From: Clostridia bacterium | Lineage (GTDB): Bacteria > Bacillota > Clostridia > Oscillospirales > Acutalibacteraceae | Reading direction: 5' to 3' | Assembly: GCA_029098305.1 (NCBI GenBank) | Contig: JAQXOB010000037.1 | Coordinates: 1 to 34,529 of the forward strand | Length of the DNA: 34,529 nt | Shown: positions 15,874 to 24,042 of the stretch, one piece after another | How the letters are laid out: each line of letters starts with the position of its first letter | How positions within the stretch are numbered: the stretch's first letter is position 1 | Position numbers and translations under genes: made by a program | The notes under the pieces: model-generated | Database searches by the model: none | Seen by the model: the letters and a program-made list of their open reading frames with translations, nothing else | What the model was told of the DNA's origin: nothing

Positions 15874-16119
15874 GGGGATTGTTTTTATGATATATTCACT
15901 ATACAATCCCTCCGTCTTTTGCTACGCAAAATCCATCTCCCTTTACACAAGGGAGGCTGAGGAAGTTTTAACGGAGGGAGAGAAAAGATAAAAATTCTGA
16001 AAAAAGCAGTTTTTTCTCTCCCTCAGTCTCGTTTCACTCGACAGCACCCTCGTCAGAGGGAGCTGATTTTGATAACAATCTCGTTTGCTTGTGCATATTA
16101 ACCTTAATGCGATAGCTCC
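15874..16119 (-). repeat. Composite repeat C1 between mnmG and mnmE
   Basis: This 246-bp unit is built of family R ends: a CCTCCCTT/AAGGGAGG hairpin, a CTTTTGC/GCAAAAG-type hairpin and a GACGAGGG end, arranged around a GGAGGGAGAGAAAA...TTTTTTCTCTCCCTC stem. It is the near-identical inverted copy of C2 at 23710-23956, including shared unique flanks (CGCATTAAGGTTAATATGC and TATAGTGAATATATCATAAA). The gap 15839-16130 contains nothing else. Confidence 0.88.
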
Positions 16120-16130
16120 GAATCTTTATT

Positions 16131-17498
16131 TTATTTGCCCACACAAAATCTCTCAAATACCTTTGCCACTATCTCTTCGCTGGCTCTTTCGCCTGTAAGC
16201 TGTAACAGCTCTTCCACAGCAAATTCCAACGATACAGTTACTGCATCAAGCGTAAATCCTGACCCCAGTGCGTATTCTGCTTCTTTTAAAGCAGAAAGTG
16301 CCGCACAGGCTGTGCTTCTTTGTCTTTCGCCTGTGAGTATACCTTCCGACGGGTTAAACGTGCCAGTTTTGAATATTTGATCCAGTGCGTTTATAAGCTC
16401 GTTTTTGCCTGAGAGGTTGACAGCGGATGTATATACAGTGTGGGTTACTTTGCTTCTTATATAATCATCGTCTATTTTCTGCCTCAAATCAGTTTTGTTT
16501 ATGATAGCCACAGAATTGCAGGTGCTGATATCCTCCAGCAACTTCTTATCGTCTTCTGTAAGCTCTGATGAACCATCAAACACAGCTAAGATAAGCTCGC
16601 CTGTGGTTATTCTATCTTTTGCTTTGTCTACGCCTATTTGTTCTATTACGTCTGTGGTGGTGCGAATTCCTGCTGTGTCAGATAGTCTTAATATATAATC
16701 TCCCAGTGTTACGGTGTCTTCCACTATGTCGCGTGTAGTTCCGGGAATATCGGTCACGATACTTCTCTCATAGCCTGTTAACATATTCATTAGGGTAGAT
16801 TTGCCCACGTTCGGTTTGCCTACTATTACGGTATCTATGCCTTCGGTCATAACCTTGCCTGCGTCACATTCGTCTATCATTCTTTGCAACAGCGAGCTTG
16901 AGCTTTCTATAGCGGATTTTATTTCATCTTCATTTACTGCCGGTATTTCATCCTCCGGATAGTCTGCCCATGCAGACAGATGCGCGCACACTGTGAGAAG
17001 CTCTTCTTTTACGGATTTAAGTCTTTTGCTAAGTGTGCCTGAAAGTACGCTATTGGCTGCTTTTACAGAGTTTTTGTTTTTTGCAGATATTACATTCATT
17101 ACGGCTTCGGCTTCGAGCAAATCCATCTTACCATTGAGGAAGGCTCTTTTTGTAAATTCGCCCGGTTCTGCCGGAGATGCGCCGTTGTCTAATATACTTC
17201 TCAACACGGATTTTGTTACATACACCCCGCCTTGACATGATATTTCTACCACGTTTTCGCCTGTGTAGCTATGTGGCGCTCTAAACACCAGCATTATAGC
17301 CTCCAGCTGATTATCGTCATTGTCGCTAACATACCCAAATGATGCTGTGTAGCCTGTCATACTCGTTGCTTTTTTGTCGCTCACAGATGTGAACACTCTA
17401 TCTGCTATCTCAAAGGCTCTTTCTCCGCTTATGCGCACTATACCTACTCCGCCCTGCCCTTGCGCTGTGGCTATGGCGGCAATAGTCTTATCCGTCAA
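16131..17498 (-). CDS. mnmE: tRNA modification GTPase MnmE (TrmE)
   Basis: This 455-residue GTPase is the partner of MnmG in U34 modification. The N-terminal folate-binding domain starts TDKTIAAIATAQGQGGVGIVRISG. The G domain (~residues 215-375) has G1 GKPNVGKST, G2 TDIPGTTRD, G3 DTAG and G4 NKTD. The protein ends with the signature FCVGK, whose Cys is essential in the family. I chose TTG 17498, about 9 nt after GGAGGAG, which gives the standard start. ATG 17507 is too close to that site, and a longer frame up to 17618 would run through a hairpin repeat. Confidence 0.95.
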   Translation of the reverse strand: MTDKTIAAIATAQGQGGVGIVRISGERAFEIADRVFTSVSDKKATSMTGYTASFGYVSDNDDNQLEAIMLVFRAPHSYTGENVVEISCQGGVYVTKSVLRSILDNGASPAEPGEFTKRAFLNGKMDLLEAEAVMNVISAKNKNSVKAANSVLSGTLSKRLKSVKEELLTVCAHLSAWADYPEDEIPAVNEDEIKSAIESSSSLLQRMIDECDAGKVMTEGIDTVIVGKPNVGKSTLMNMLTGYERSIVTDIPGTTRDIVEDTVTLGDYILRLSDTAGIRTTTDVIEQIGVDKAKDRITTGELILAVFDGSSELTEDDKKLLEDISTCNSVAIINKTDLRQKIDDDYIRSKVTHTVYTSAVNLSGKNELINALDQIFKTGTFNPSEGILTGERQRSTACAALSALKEAEYALGSGFTLDAVTVSLEFAVEELLQLTGERASEEIVAKVFERFCVGK

Positions 17499-17532
17499 GA
17501 AAAACATCTCCTCCCACAATAATACATCATAC

Positions 17533-17561
17533 ATTATACTACTATTCTTCTCTTTTTTCAA
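17533..17561 (-). promoter_or_regulatory. Promoter for mnmE, abutting hairpin T4
   Basis: On the minus strand, TTGAAA (17561-17556) and TATAAT (17538-17533) are 17 bp apart. The -35 starts at the base next to hairpin T4 (17562-17595), exactly as at the SDR gene. The -10 is 35 bp before the mnmE start. Confidence 0.8.
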
Positions 17562-17595
17562 CTTACTTTTTCTTTCACGAGAAAGAAAAAGTAAG
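17562..17595. repeat. Family P hairpin T4 (truncated P element)
   Basis: The 15-bp arms CTTACTTTTTCTTTC / GAAAGAAAAAGTAAG and loop ACGA are identical to T1, and the flanks TTTTTTCAA and CAAAAAGAAAGCGA are shared too. Downstream the similarity stops and the HB and HA hairpins are missing, so this is a solo or truncated element. A short hairpin with a T run, GCCGAC-GAG-GTCGGC-TTTTT, follows at 17658-17677 and may be a weak terminator. Confidence 0.8.
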
Positions 17596-17718
17596 CAAAA
17601 AGAAAGCGAATCGGGCATTTAAAAATGATATTTGATGAATTTTGGTGCGAAATCCCTGCCGACGAGGTCGGCTTTTTGCAAAGATTGGAATTTAGTACTT
17701 TTAATTTGTCGAAAGTTG

Positions 17719-17727
17719 TGATATAAT
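17719..17727 (+). promoter_or_regulatory. Extended -10 upstream of the GH25 gene
   Basis: TGA-TATAAT at 17719-17727 fits an extended -10. No good -35 is seen at the right distance. It lies 46 bp before the start codon at 17773 and points away from mnmE. Confidence 0.45.
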
Positions 17728-17772
17728 GTAATACGACTAGAATTTTGTGCAAAAGTGAGGGGTAAATAGCTG

Positions 17773-18690
17773 ATGAAATCTAAATTTTCGAAAATCGCAA
17801 AATTTTTCAAAAAAAATAAACTTGCTATAATTTTAATTTCCCTTGCTGTGCTTATGTCGGTGCTTAGCGTGTGCGGAGTGCTGTTCATTATAGAGCGTAT
17901 GACCGGTAATACAGAGAATTTTGTGTGTGATACAGCCTCTGAGGGTGAAAAGATAATTTTCAACTATGGCTCACCCGACAATCCAATTTCTGTAGATGTT
18001 TTAAGCGATGTGGACACAAACACCCTTAATAACGACAATTTTACCGATATAGATGGGTTAAAATATTATATTGAGAACGGAGAAAAGAAATCTACCATAG
18101 GCATAGACGTGTCTGAGTTTCAAGGATATATCGACTGGCAGAGTGTAAGCGAAGCCGGTGTGGAATTTGCTATGATAAGATCAGGCTTTCGTGGTTACAC
18201 TCAGGGTGGCTTGTTTGAGGATAGCAATGTATACGATAATTTGGTAGGAGCTACAGAAAACGGCATAGAGGTGGGATTATACTTTTTCTCCCAAGCCACC
18301 ACAGAGCAAGAAGCACGAGAAGAAGCACTCTATGTGCTTGATATCGCAAAAGAATATAATATCACCTACCCTATCGCCTTTGACTGGGAACGCAACGACG
18401 AAGACGACTCACGCACCAAGGATATCACACCTGCTGAAGTAACATTGTTTGCAGATGCCTTTTGCAGTGAGATAGAAAAAAACGGCTACGAATCTATGAT
18501 TTATTATAATGAGTATTATGGATATATGCTCTATGACCTCAGCAAGCTGTCTGAGTATGGTATGTGGTATGTGGAGTATGACGAGTTGCCTGATTTTTAT
18601 TATGCTTTTGATATGTGGCAATACACCGAGAGTGGCTCAATACCTGGCATAGATGGCACAGTGGATATCAATCTTTATTTTAAAAAGTGA
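17773..18690 (+). CDS. Glycoside hydrolase family 25 (lysozyme-like), membrane-anchored
   Basis: This 305-residue protein has a Lys-rich N-terminus, one hydrophobic helix (~residues 16-40, LAIILISLAVLMSVLSVCGVLFII) and a ~70-residue linker. The GH25 domain follows: IGIDVSEFQGYIDW (first catalytic-site Asp, ~residue 115), MIRSGFRGY, GLYFFSQA, FDWE (~residues 202-205, catalytic Asp/Glu) and the closing MWQYTESGSIPGIDGTVDINLYF. GH25 enzymes cut the beta-1,4 bond after N-acetylmuramic acid. The anchor suggests a role in remodelling the cell's own wall. The downstream genes are also envelope-related. Confidence 0.93.
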   Translation: MKSKFSKIAKFFKKNKLAIILISLAVLMSVLSVCGVLFIIERMTGNTENFVCDTASEGEKIIFNYGSPDNPISVDVLSDVDTNTLNNDNFTDIDGLKYYIENGEKKSTIGIDVSEFQGYIDWQSVSEAGVEFAMIRSGFRGYTQGGLFEDSNVYDNLVGATENGIEVGLYFFSQATTEQEAREEALYVLDIAKEYNITYPIAFDWERNDEDDSRTKDITPAEVTLFADAFCSEIEKNGYESMIYYNEYYGYMLYDLSKLSEYGMWYVEYDELPDFYYAFDMWQYTESGSIPGIDGTVDINLYFKK

Positions 18691-18743
18691 GATAGCCCAC
18701 ATTTATCAGAAAACTATTTTAGATTAAACAGGAGTAAAACCTG

Positions 18744-19517
18744 ATGATTATTGATATAAATGGGATAAAGACAAATTATATAAAAGAAGGCGATGGCGAA
18801 GCTGTGGTGTTGCTTCACGGATGGGGCTCAAACATCAAGCTTTTTAATGGAATCATTAAGCTGTTATCGAAAAAATACACCGTGTATGCGCTCGATATGC
18901 CCGGCTTTGGTGAAAGCGACGAGCCTAAGGAAGCTTGGAATGTGGATAACTATGTTGATTTTGTGCTTGATTTTTTAAAAAAAATGAACATAAGCTCTGC
19001 ACATCTTCTGGGACATTCTTTTGGCGGACGCGTGATAATAAAAATGGTTACAAGAAAGCCGGTGGGTTTTAAACCGCTAAAGCTGATGCTTGTTGACAGT
19101 GCAGGAATTAAGCCTAAAAAGAGTCTTAAACAAAAAGCAAAGATTAGGGTTTATAAAATCTCAAAAGGATTTTTTAGCCTTAAGCCTATGAAAAAGCTTT
19201 TTCCTGATGCCATAGAGAATATGCGAAAGAAAAACGGCTCTGCAGACTACAACGCCGCATCGCCAATAATGAGAGCTTGCCTTGTAAAAGTAGTAAACGA
19301 AGACCTCACCCACCTTTTGTCGCAGATAAAGCAGTCTACCTTGTTAATATGGGGTGACAAAGACACCGCCACTCCCCTATCTGATGCACAGCTTATGGAA
19401 AAGCTGATTCCCGATGCAGGCTTGGTAGTGGTGAAAGGAAGCGGACATTATTCATTTATAGAACAGCCTGTGTTTGTGCATAGAGTTATCGCTTCTTATA
19501 TGAATCTGGAGGTATAA
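18744..19517 (+). CDS. Alpha/beta-fold hydrolase
   Basis: This 257-residue protein has an oxyanion-hole HGWGS near residue 25, the nucleophile elbow GHSFGG (~residues 90-95), an acid Asp in WGDKDTATP (~residue 210) and a catalytic His in GSGHYSF. It has no signal peptide. The mobile cap is short and basic (PKKSLKQKAKIRVYK). The substrate is unknown. AGGAG lies 8 nt before the ATG. Its stop is 4 bp before the MurF-like start, so the two are certainly co-transcribed, which hints at a role around peptidoglycan precursor supply, though this is inference. Confidence 0.9.
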   Translation: MIIDINGIKTNYIKEGDGEAVVLLHGWGSNIKLFNGIIKLLSKKYTVYALDMPGFGESDEPKEAWNVDNYVDFVLDFLKKMNISSAHLLGHSFGGRVIIKMVTRKPVGFKPLKLMLVDSAGIKPKKSLKQKAKIRVYKISKGFFSLKPMKKLFPDAIENMRKKNGSADYNAASPIMRACLVKVVNEDLTHLLSQIKQSTLLIWGDKDTATPLSDAQLMEKLIPDAGLVVVKGSGHYSFIEQPVFVHRVIASYMNLEV

Positions 19518-19521
19518 GTTA

Positions 19522-21114
19522 ATGATATTTATAGTTTTACTCACACTCTATCTTTTAGGATTTGCAGTGTGTATGACATTTGCTATAAGGCACTATGTGC
19601 ATATGTTCCAGCTTAATTCTTATAAGCCACACGTGCAGAGAAAGTGGTATAAGACCAACGCAAAAGATATTTTGCTCAAAACCTTGCCGTCACTTGCGAT
19701 AATACCTATATGTGTATTCTTGCCAAAGATTGGTGTCACAGCGGCTAGCATATATTTCATTATAATAGCCTATCTAAACAGACGCATAAAAGATAAAAAA
19801 CCATTGGTATATACTAACAGAGTGAAAAGACTTCTCGTTACGATAAATGTTCTTACATTAGGAGCTTGTCTTTGTGCTGCTATTCCGGCATATATCGCTT
19901 ATAACAATTTTGCAGATAAAACATCATCAAAGCTACTTTTTTCGTGCCTTACAGTGGGATATTATATCCTCTTGCCATATATAATACTTTTGGCAAACCT
20001 TATCAACAAGCCGATAGAAAAAGCTATCAACAATAAATTTATAAGAGAAGCAGAAAACATGATAAAATCTATGCCACAGCTAAAGGTGGTTGGTATCACA
20101 GGAAGCTATGGAAAAACCAGCGTAAAATACTATCTCACTACCCTGCTTTCTGCCAAATATAATGTGCTTATGACACCTGAGAGTTATAACACCACCTTGG
20201 GCGTTGTACGCACAATAAGAGAAAAGCTTCGAGCCACTCACGAGATTTTTGTGTGCGAGATGGGAGCACGCAATGTGGGCGATATCAAAGAGATTTGCGA
20301 TATTGTTCATCCTGATTGTGGTATCATCACATCAGTAGGACCTCAGCACTTGGAGTCTTTCCACACTATCGACAACATAAAAAAGACAAAGTTTGAGCTT
20401 GCAGACTCATTGCCTGATGACGGGATAGCTTTTCTCAATGGCAATGACGAAAATATAGCAAGTGTGGGATATAAAAGAAAGAACATTACATATGGTGTAG
20501 AGGCAGGCGATTATCAGGCATACGACCTCTCTCTCTCCTCAAAAGGAACCACATTTAAGATAAAAACACCAACCGGCGAAACAGCGGAATTTACCACAAA
20601 GCTTATAGGCAAGCACAATGTGCAAAACGTAGCAGGTGCTATAGCCTGCGCACATACTCTTGGTGTGTCACTGCCACAGCTTGCAGGAGCAGTTCGCCGT
20701 CTGCAATCGGTGGAGCATCGCCTACAGCTATCTAAAAGAGGAAATATCAATATAATAGACGATGCCTATAACTCTAATCCAAACGGCACCAAGGTGGCAT
20801 TAGATACACTTAGTATGTTTGATGGAATCAAGGTTATTGTAACACCGGGCATGGTAGAGCTTGGCAACAAGCAGGATGAATATAACTACGAGTTTGGCAA
20901 AAACTGTGCGGCGGTTTGCGATTATATTATTCTTGTGGGCAAAAAGCAGACAGAGAGCATAGCCAAAGGCGTGAACGATGCAGGATATGATTCGAACAAG
21001 CTGATAATTTGCGATACTATTGAAGATGCCTTTAAAGAGCTTTATGCTATCAAGACAGACGGCAAAGAGCTAACAGCATTGTTGGAAAACGACTTGCCTG
21101 ATAATTTCCTTTGA
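19522..21114 (+). CDS. Mur ligase family protein, MurF-like, with N-terminal membrane domain
   Basis: This 530-residue protein differs from standard MurF (~450 residues). Its first ~165 residues form about four to five membrane spans, and the ATP-dependent ligase core follows. The P-loop GSYGKTSVK is near residue 196, then TPESYNTTLGV, the CEMGARNVGDIKEI block and NVQNVAGAIACAHTLG. The EHRLQ and DDAYNSNPNG motifs are typical of MurF, which joins D-Ala-D-Ala to UDP-MurNAc-tripeptide. The gene lies directly before a D-Ala-D-Ala-type ligase gene that would supply its substrate. Clostridia often carry such membrane-fused forms. Whether it is the housekeeping MurF or a paralogue cannot be decided here. 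Confidence 0.88.
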   Translation: MIFIVLLTLYLLGFAVCMTFAIRHYVHMFQLNSYKPHVQRKWYKTNAKDILLKTLPSLAIIPICVFLPKIGVTAASIYFIIIAYLNRRIKDKKPLVYTNRVKRLLVTINVLTLGACLCAAIPAYIAYNNFADKTSSKLLFSCLTVGYYILLPYIILLANLINKPIEKAINNKFIREAENMIKSMPQLKVVGITGSYGKTSVKYYLTTLLSAKYNVLMTPESYNTTLGVVRTIREKLRATHEIFVCEMGARNVGDIKEICDIVHPDCGIITSVGPQHLESFHTIDNIKKTKFELADSLPDDGIAFLNGNDENIASVGYKRKNITYGVEAGDYQAYDLSLSSKGTTFKIKTPTGETAEFTTKLIGKHNVQNVAGAIACAHTLGVSLPQLAGAVRRLQSVEHRLQLSKRGNINIIDDAYNSNPNGTKVALDTLSMFDGIKVIVTPGMVELGNKQDEYNYEFGKNCAAVCDYIILVGKKQTESIAKGVNDAGYDSNKLIICDTIEDAFKELYAIKTDGKELTALLENDLPDNFL

Positions 21115-21154
21115 TAAACGATTATACATTAATTAGCTTAGGGGTTGATTTATT

Positions 21155-22342
21155 ATGAAAATAAAACTTGCTGTGCTTTTTGGCGGAAGAAGCGTGGAGC
21201 ATGAAATTTCTATAATTTCTGCTGTGCAAGCCATGGCAAGCCTCAACAAGGATAAATACGATATCATACCAATTTATATAACAAAAAATAACGAGTTTTA
21301 CACAGGCGAGTGCTTGTTTGATATAGACAGCTATAAGCAAGACCTTAAGAAAATGATATCTGCTTGTGACAGAGTGATAATAGTAAACGAAGGCGACAGA
21401 GCCTATGTGGTAAAATATCCTCAAAAGAGATTTAGAAACAATGTGATAGACTATATAGATGTGGCAATGCCGATAGTGCATGGCACAAATGTAGAAGATG
21501 GCACACTGCAGGGGTTTTTGCAGATACATAATATTCCTTATGTCGGCTGTGATGTAATGTCATCAGCAGTGGGTATGGATAAATATGTGATGAAAACTGT
21601 GCTAAAGGATAATGGTATTCCTGTGCTTGATTGCAGGGTGTACACATCTTTTGATTATAACAATTCACCCGAAAAGATGGTAAGCGATGTGGAAGAAGCC
21701 TTTGAATATCCTGTTATCGTAAAGCCGATTAATTTAGGTTCAAGCGTTGGTATAAAAAGAGCATCAAACAGAGAACAGCTCGAAGAAGCACTGGAGCTGG
21801 GATTCAGCTTTTCCACAAAGGTGCTTATAGAGCCATGCGTAGTAGACCTGCGAGAGATAAACTGTGCTGTGCTTGGCGATAGCGAGAGCGCTCAGGCAAG
21901 CGAATGTGAAGAGCCTCTCAACGGCGATGAAATATTAAGCTATGAAGACAAATATATGGGAAGCTCATCAAGCAAGGGCATGAGCGGACTAAGCCGTCAG
22001 TTGCCTGCTAAGATTACGCCACAGCAGAGAGAGCAAATTAGAGAAATGGCTGTGAAAACCTTCAAATGTTTGGGTTGCAGTGGTGTTTCTCGAATCGACT
22101 TTATGCTGGACACAAAAGCAGATAAGATTTATGTAAATGAGATAAACACAATTCCCGGTTCATTGTCGTTTTACCTTTGGGAAGTGCTCGGCATGAGCTA
22201 CGAGAAGCTTTTGGATGAGATGGTGTCTTTGGCACTCAAAAGAGACAGAGAGCTTAAAACTCTTCATTTTAGCTTTGAAACCAACGTGCTTTCGGGTGTT
22301 AGTCTTTCGGGAGCAAAGGGCGCAAAGGGCAGTAAGATGTGA
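21155..22342 (+). CDS. D-alanine-D-alanine ligase-like ATP-grasp protein
   Basis: This 395-residue protein has FGGRSVEHEISIISA at residues 9-23 (binding of the first D-Ala), HGTNVEDGTLQGFLQ, DKYVMKTVL, the ATP-binding IVKPINLGSSVGI (~residue 190) and metal-site NEINTIPGSLSFYLW (~residue 330). The omega-loop region reads YEDKYMGSSSSKGMSGLSRQLPA, longer than in plain Ddl. The C-terminal tail ends in a low-complexity GAKGAKGSKM, and the protein is longer than the usual 310-370 residues. The second substrate (D-Ala, D-Ser or D-Lac) cannot be read with confidence. AGGGG lies 8-9 nt before the ATG. Confidence 0.9.
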   Translation: MKIKLAVLFGGRSVEHEISIISAVQAMASLNKDKYDIIPIYITKNNEFYTGECLFDIDSYKQDLKKMISACDRVIIVNEGDRAYVVKYPQKRFRNNVIDYIDVAMPIVHGTNVEDGTLQGFLQIHNIPYVGCDVMSSAVGMDKYVMKTVLKDNGIPVLDCRVYTSFDYNNSPEKMVSDVEEAFEYPVIVKPINLGSSVGIKRASNREQLEEALELGFSFSTKVLIEPCVVDLREINCAVLGDSESAQASECEEPLNGDEILSYEDKYMGSSSSKGMSGLSRQLPAKITPQQREQIREMAVKTFKCLGCSGVSRIDFMLDTKADKIYVNEINTIPGSLSFYLWEVLGMSYEKLLDEMVSLALKRDRELKTLHFSFETNVLSGVSLSGAKGAKGSKM

Positions 22343-22378
22343 TGGACTTTTGTTTAAGTCTAAGGTAGGTTGTAAAAA

Positions 22379-23092
22379 ATGGATAAGCTTTGTTCCAAAA
22401 TGAGAGCAGCGATAGATAAATACAATATGATAGAGCAGGGCGATGTGATTGGCGTAGGTGTGTCCGGTGGAAAGGACTCACTGGCTCTGCTATGTTGCAT
22501 GGCAAACATCAGGCGATATTATCCCAAAAAGTTCGAGCTGATAGCCATCACAGCAGACCCATGCAACGATGGACAAAACACAGATTTTTCAGAGGTGGAA
22601 GAGCTGTGTCGCAGACTTGATATCAAATATATTATCAAGCGTACTCAGCTGGGCGATATCATTTTTAAAGAAAGAAAAGAAAAAAATCCCTGCTCGCTAT
22701 GCGCAAGAATGAGACGAGGTATATTGCACAAAATAGCTAAGGAGAATGGTTGCAACAAGCTCGCTCTGGGACATCATGGGGATGATGCTGTTCAAACCTT
22801 TATGATGAATCTATTTGATTCGGGTTCTATCGGGTGCTTTTCGCCAAAGTCATATTTGTCCAATAGAGATTTGTGGCTTATCAGACCTATGGTTTTTCTA
22901 AGCGAGAGAGAAATCAGGAATATGGTTAATAAATATAAGTTGCCTGTGGTAAAAAGTAATTGCCCGGCAGATGGCAACACAGAGCGCAAGGCGATGGAAG
23001 AGCTGATATCAGGTTTAGAAGAAAAATATCCTGATATCAAGGCAAAGGTAATGGGTGCCATGGAGCGTGGCAATATAAATGGGTGGCAATAA
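22379..23092 (+). CDS. TtcA-like tRNA thiolation PP-loop ATPase
   Basis: This 237-residue protein has the PP-loop SGGKDS (~residues 29-34) and a CxxC pair, CSLC (~residue 98), as in TtcA/TtuA-type enzymes that use an Fe-S cluster. The LGHHGDD motif near residue 123 is also typical. TtcA makes 2-thiocytidine-32 in tRNA; family members in Firmicutes are not all tested. It starts 36 bp after the D-Ala-D-Ala ligase stop with AAGGTAGG upstream, in the same operon. A family member of unknown tRNA target is the main alternative. Confidence 0.88.
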   Translation: MDKLCSKMRAAIDKYNMIEQGDVIGVGVSGGKDSLALLCCMANIRRYYPKKFELIAITADPCNDGQNTDFSEVEELCRRLDIKYIIKRTQLGDIIFKERKEKNPCSLCARMRRGILHKIAKENGCNKLALGHHGDDAVQTFMMNLFDSGSIGCFSPKSYLSNRDLWLIRPMVFLSEREIRNMVNKYKLPVVKSNCPADGNTERKAMEELISGLEEKYPDIKAKVMGAMERGNINGWQ

Positions 23093-23129
23093 TGAAATAC
23101 GTTTTTAGAATAAAGGGAGGTGCAGGTCA

Positions 23130-23675
23130 ATGATAAATATGATAAAAAATATTGATGATTATATTGTGGATAATATGCCTAAGATTCACACAAAAGGACT
23201 TATAATCACAATGAGAATTTTTACTCAGCTTGGCAATCAAGCTAAGGTGTGGTTTGCTATGTGTATACCACTGCTCATAATAAAAAGCACCAGATTGCTG
23301 GCTTGCACTATTTTGCTTGCAATGCTTATCACAGTTATCACAGGTGAGGGCATCATAAAGCATTGTGTGTGTCGAGTTAGACCATGCAGTGCCATTGAAG
23401 AAGAAAAACACGTGGTTAAAAAACCAACTACTATATATTCTTTCCCATCGGGACATTCAGCATCATCATTTACAGTGTGCACAGTCCTTATTATGAACAG
23501 GATGTGGCCACTTGCGATACCTGCGGTGATAATAGGGCTTATGATAGCTTTTTCAAGGCTCTATCTGCTGGTGCATTATCTCACAGATGTTATTGTGGGT
23601 ATTATTCTGGGTGTGCTGTGCGGATTTTTCTCGGTGCAGATTATGGACTATGTCGTAACGCATTATTTTAGCTGA
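23130..23675 (+). CDS. PAP2-family membrane phosphatase
   Basis: This 181-residue integral membrane protein has the three lipid phosphatase motifs: KHCVCRVRP (~residues 80-88, K-x6-RP), FPSGHSAS (~residues 107-114) and SRLYLLVHYLTDV (~residues 137-149, SR-x5-H-x3-D). All catalytic residues are present. Family members dephosphorylate undecaprenyl pyrophosphate or phosphatidic acid-type lipids. With MurF, a D-Ala-D-Ala ligase and a lysozyme in the same operon, recycling of undecaprenyl pyrophosphate is plausible but not shown. GGGAGG is upstream of the ATG. It is the last gene before composite repeat C2. Confidence 0.92.
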   Translation: MINMIKNIDDYIVDNMPKIHTKGLIITMRIFTQLGNQAKVWFAMCIPLLIIKSTRLLACTILLAMLITVITGEGIIKHCVCRVRPCSAIEEEKHVVKKPTTIYSFPSGHSASSFTVCTVLIMNRMWPLAIPAVIIGLMIAFSRLYLLVHYLTDVIVGIILGVLCGFFSVQIMDYVVTHYFS

Positions 23676-23709
23676 TGTATAGCAAAAGATATTAAAAGAT
23701 AAGGAGGCA

Positions 23710-23956
23710 GGAGCTGTCGCATTAAGGTTAATATGCACAAATAAGCGAGCTTGTTATCAATAATCGGCTCCCTCTGACGAGGGAGCCTGTCGAGTGAAAC
23801 GAGATTGAGGGAGAGATAAAACTGCTTTTTGCAGGATTTTTACCTTTTCTCTCCCTTCGTCAAAACTTCCTCAGCCTCCCTTGTGTAAAGGGAGGTGGAT
23901 TTTGCGAAGCAAAAGACGGAGGGATTGTATAGTGAATATATCATAAAAACAACCCC
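23710..23956 (+). repeat. Composite repeat C2, inverted partner of C1
   Basis: This 247-bp unit is nearly identical to the reverse complement of 15874-16119. It includes non-palindromic flanks on both sides, so the two copies are true duplicates and not just shared hairpins. A partial family R end follows (23954-23997, CCTCAGTCAGCG...GATGGAGGCGC), and then a module that matches inverted sequence near 3390-3425. The repeats run right up to the asnB start at 24043. Confidence 0.88.
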
Positions 23957-24042
23957 TCAGTCAGCGTTGCTGCACCTCCCTCATCAGATGGAGGCGCAAA
24001 TTGTGCAAATGACTCTATTACAACAGCCCCGAAAAAATTAAT

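Noticed and set aside
17499-17618. Longer MnmE start with 40 extra residues
   Set aside because: The extension is translated from the T4 hairpin and the promoter itself; family length and the ribosome-binding site support TTG 17498.
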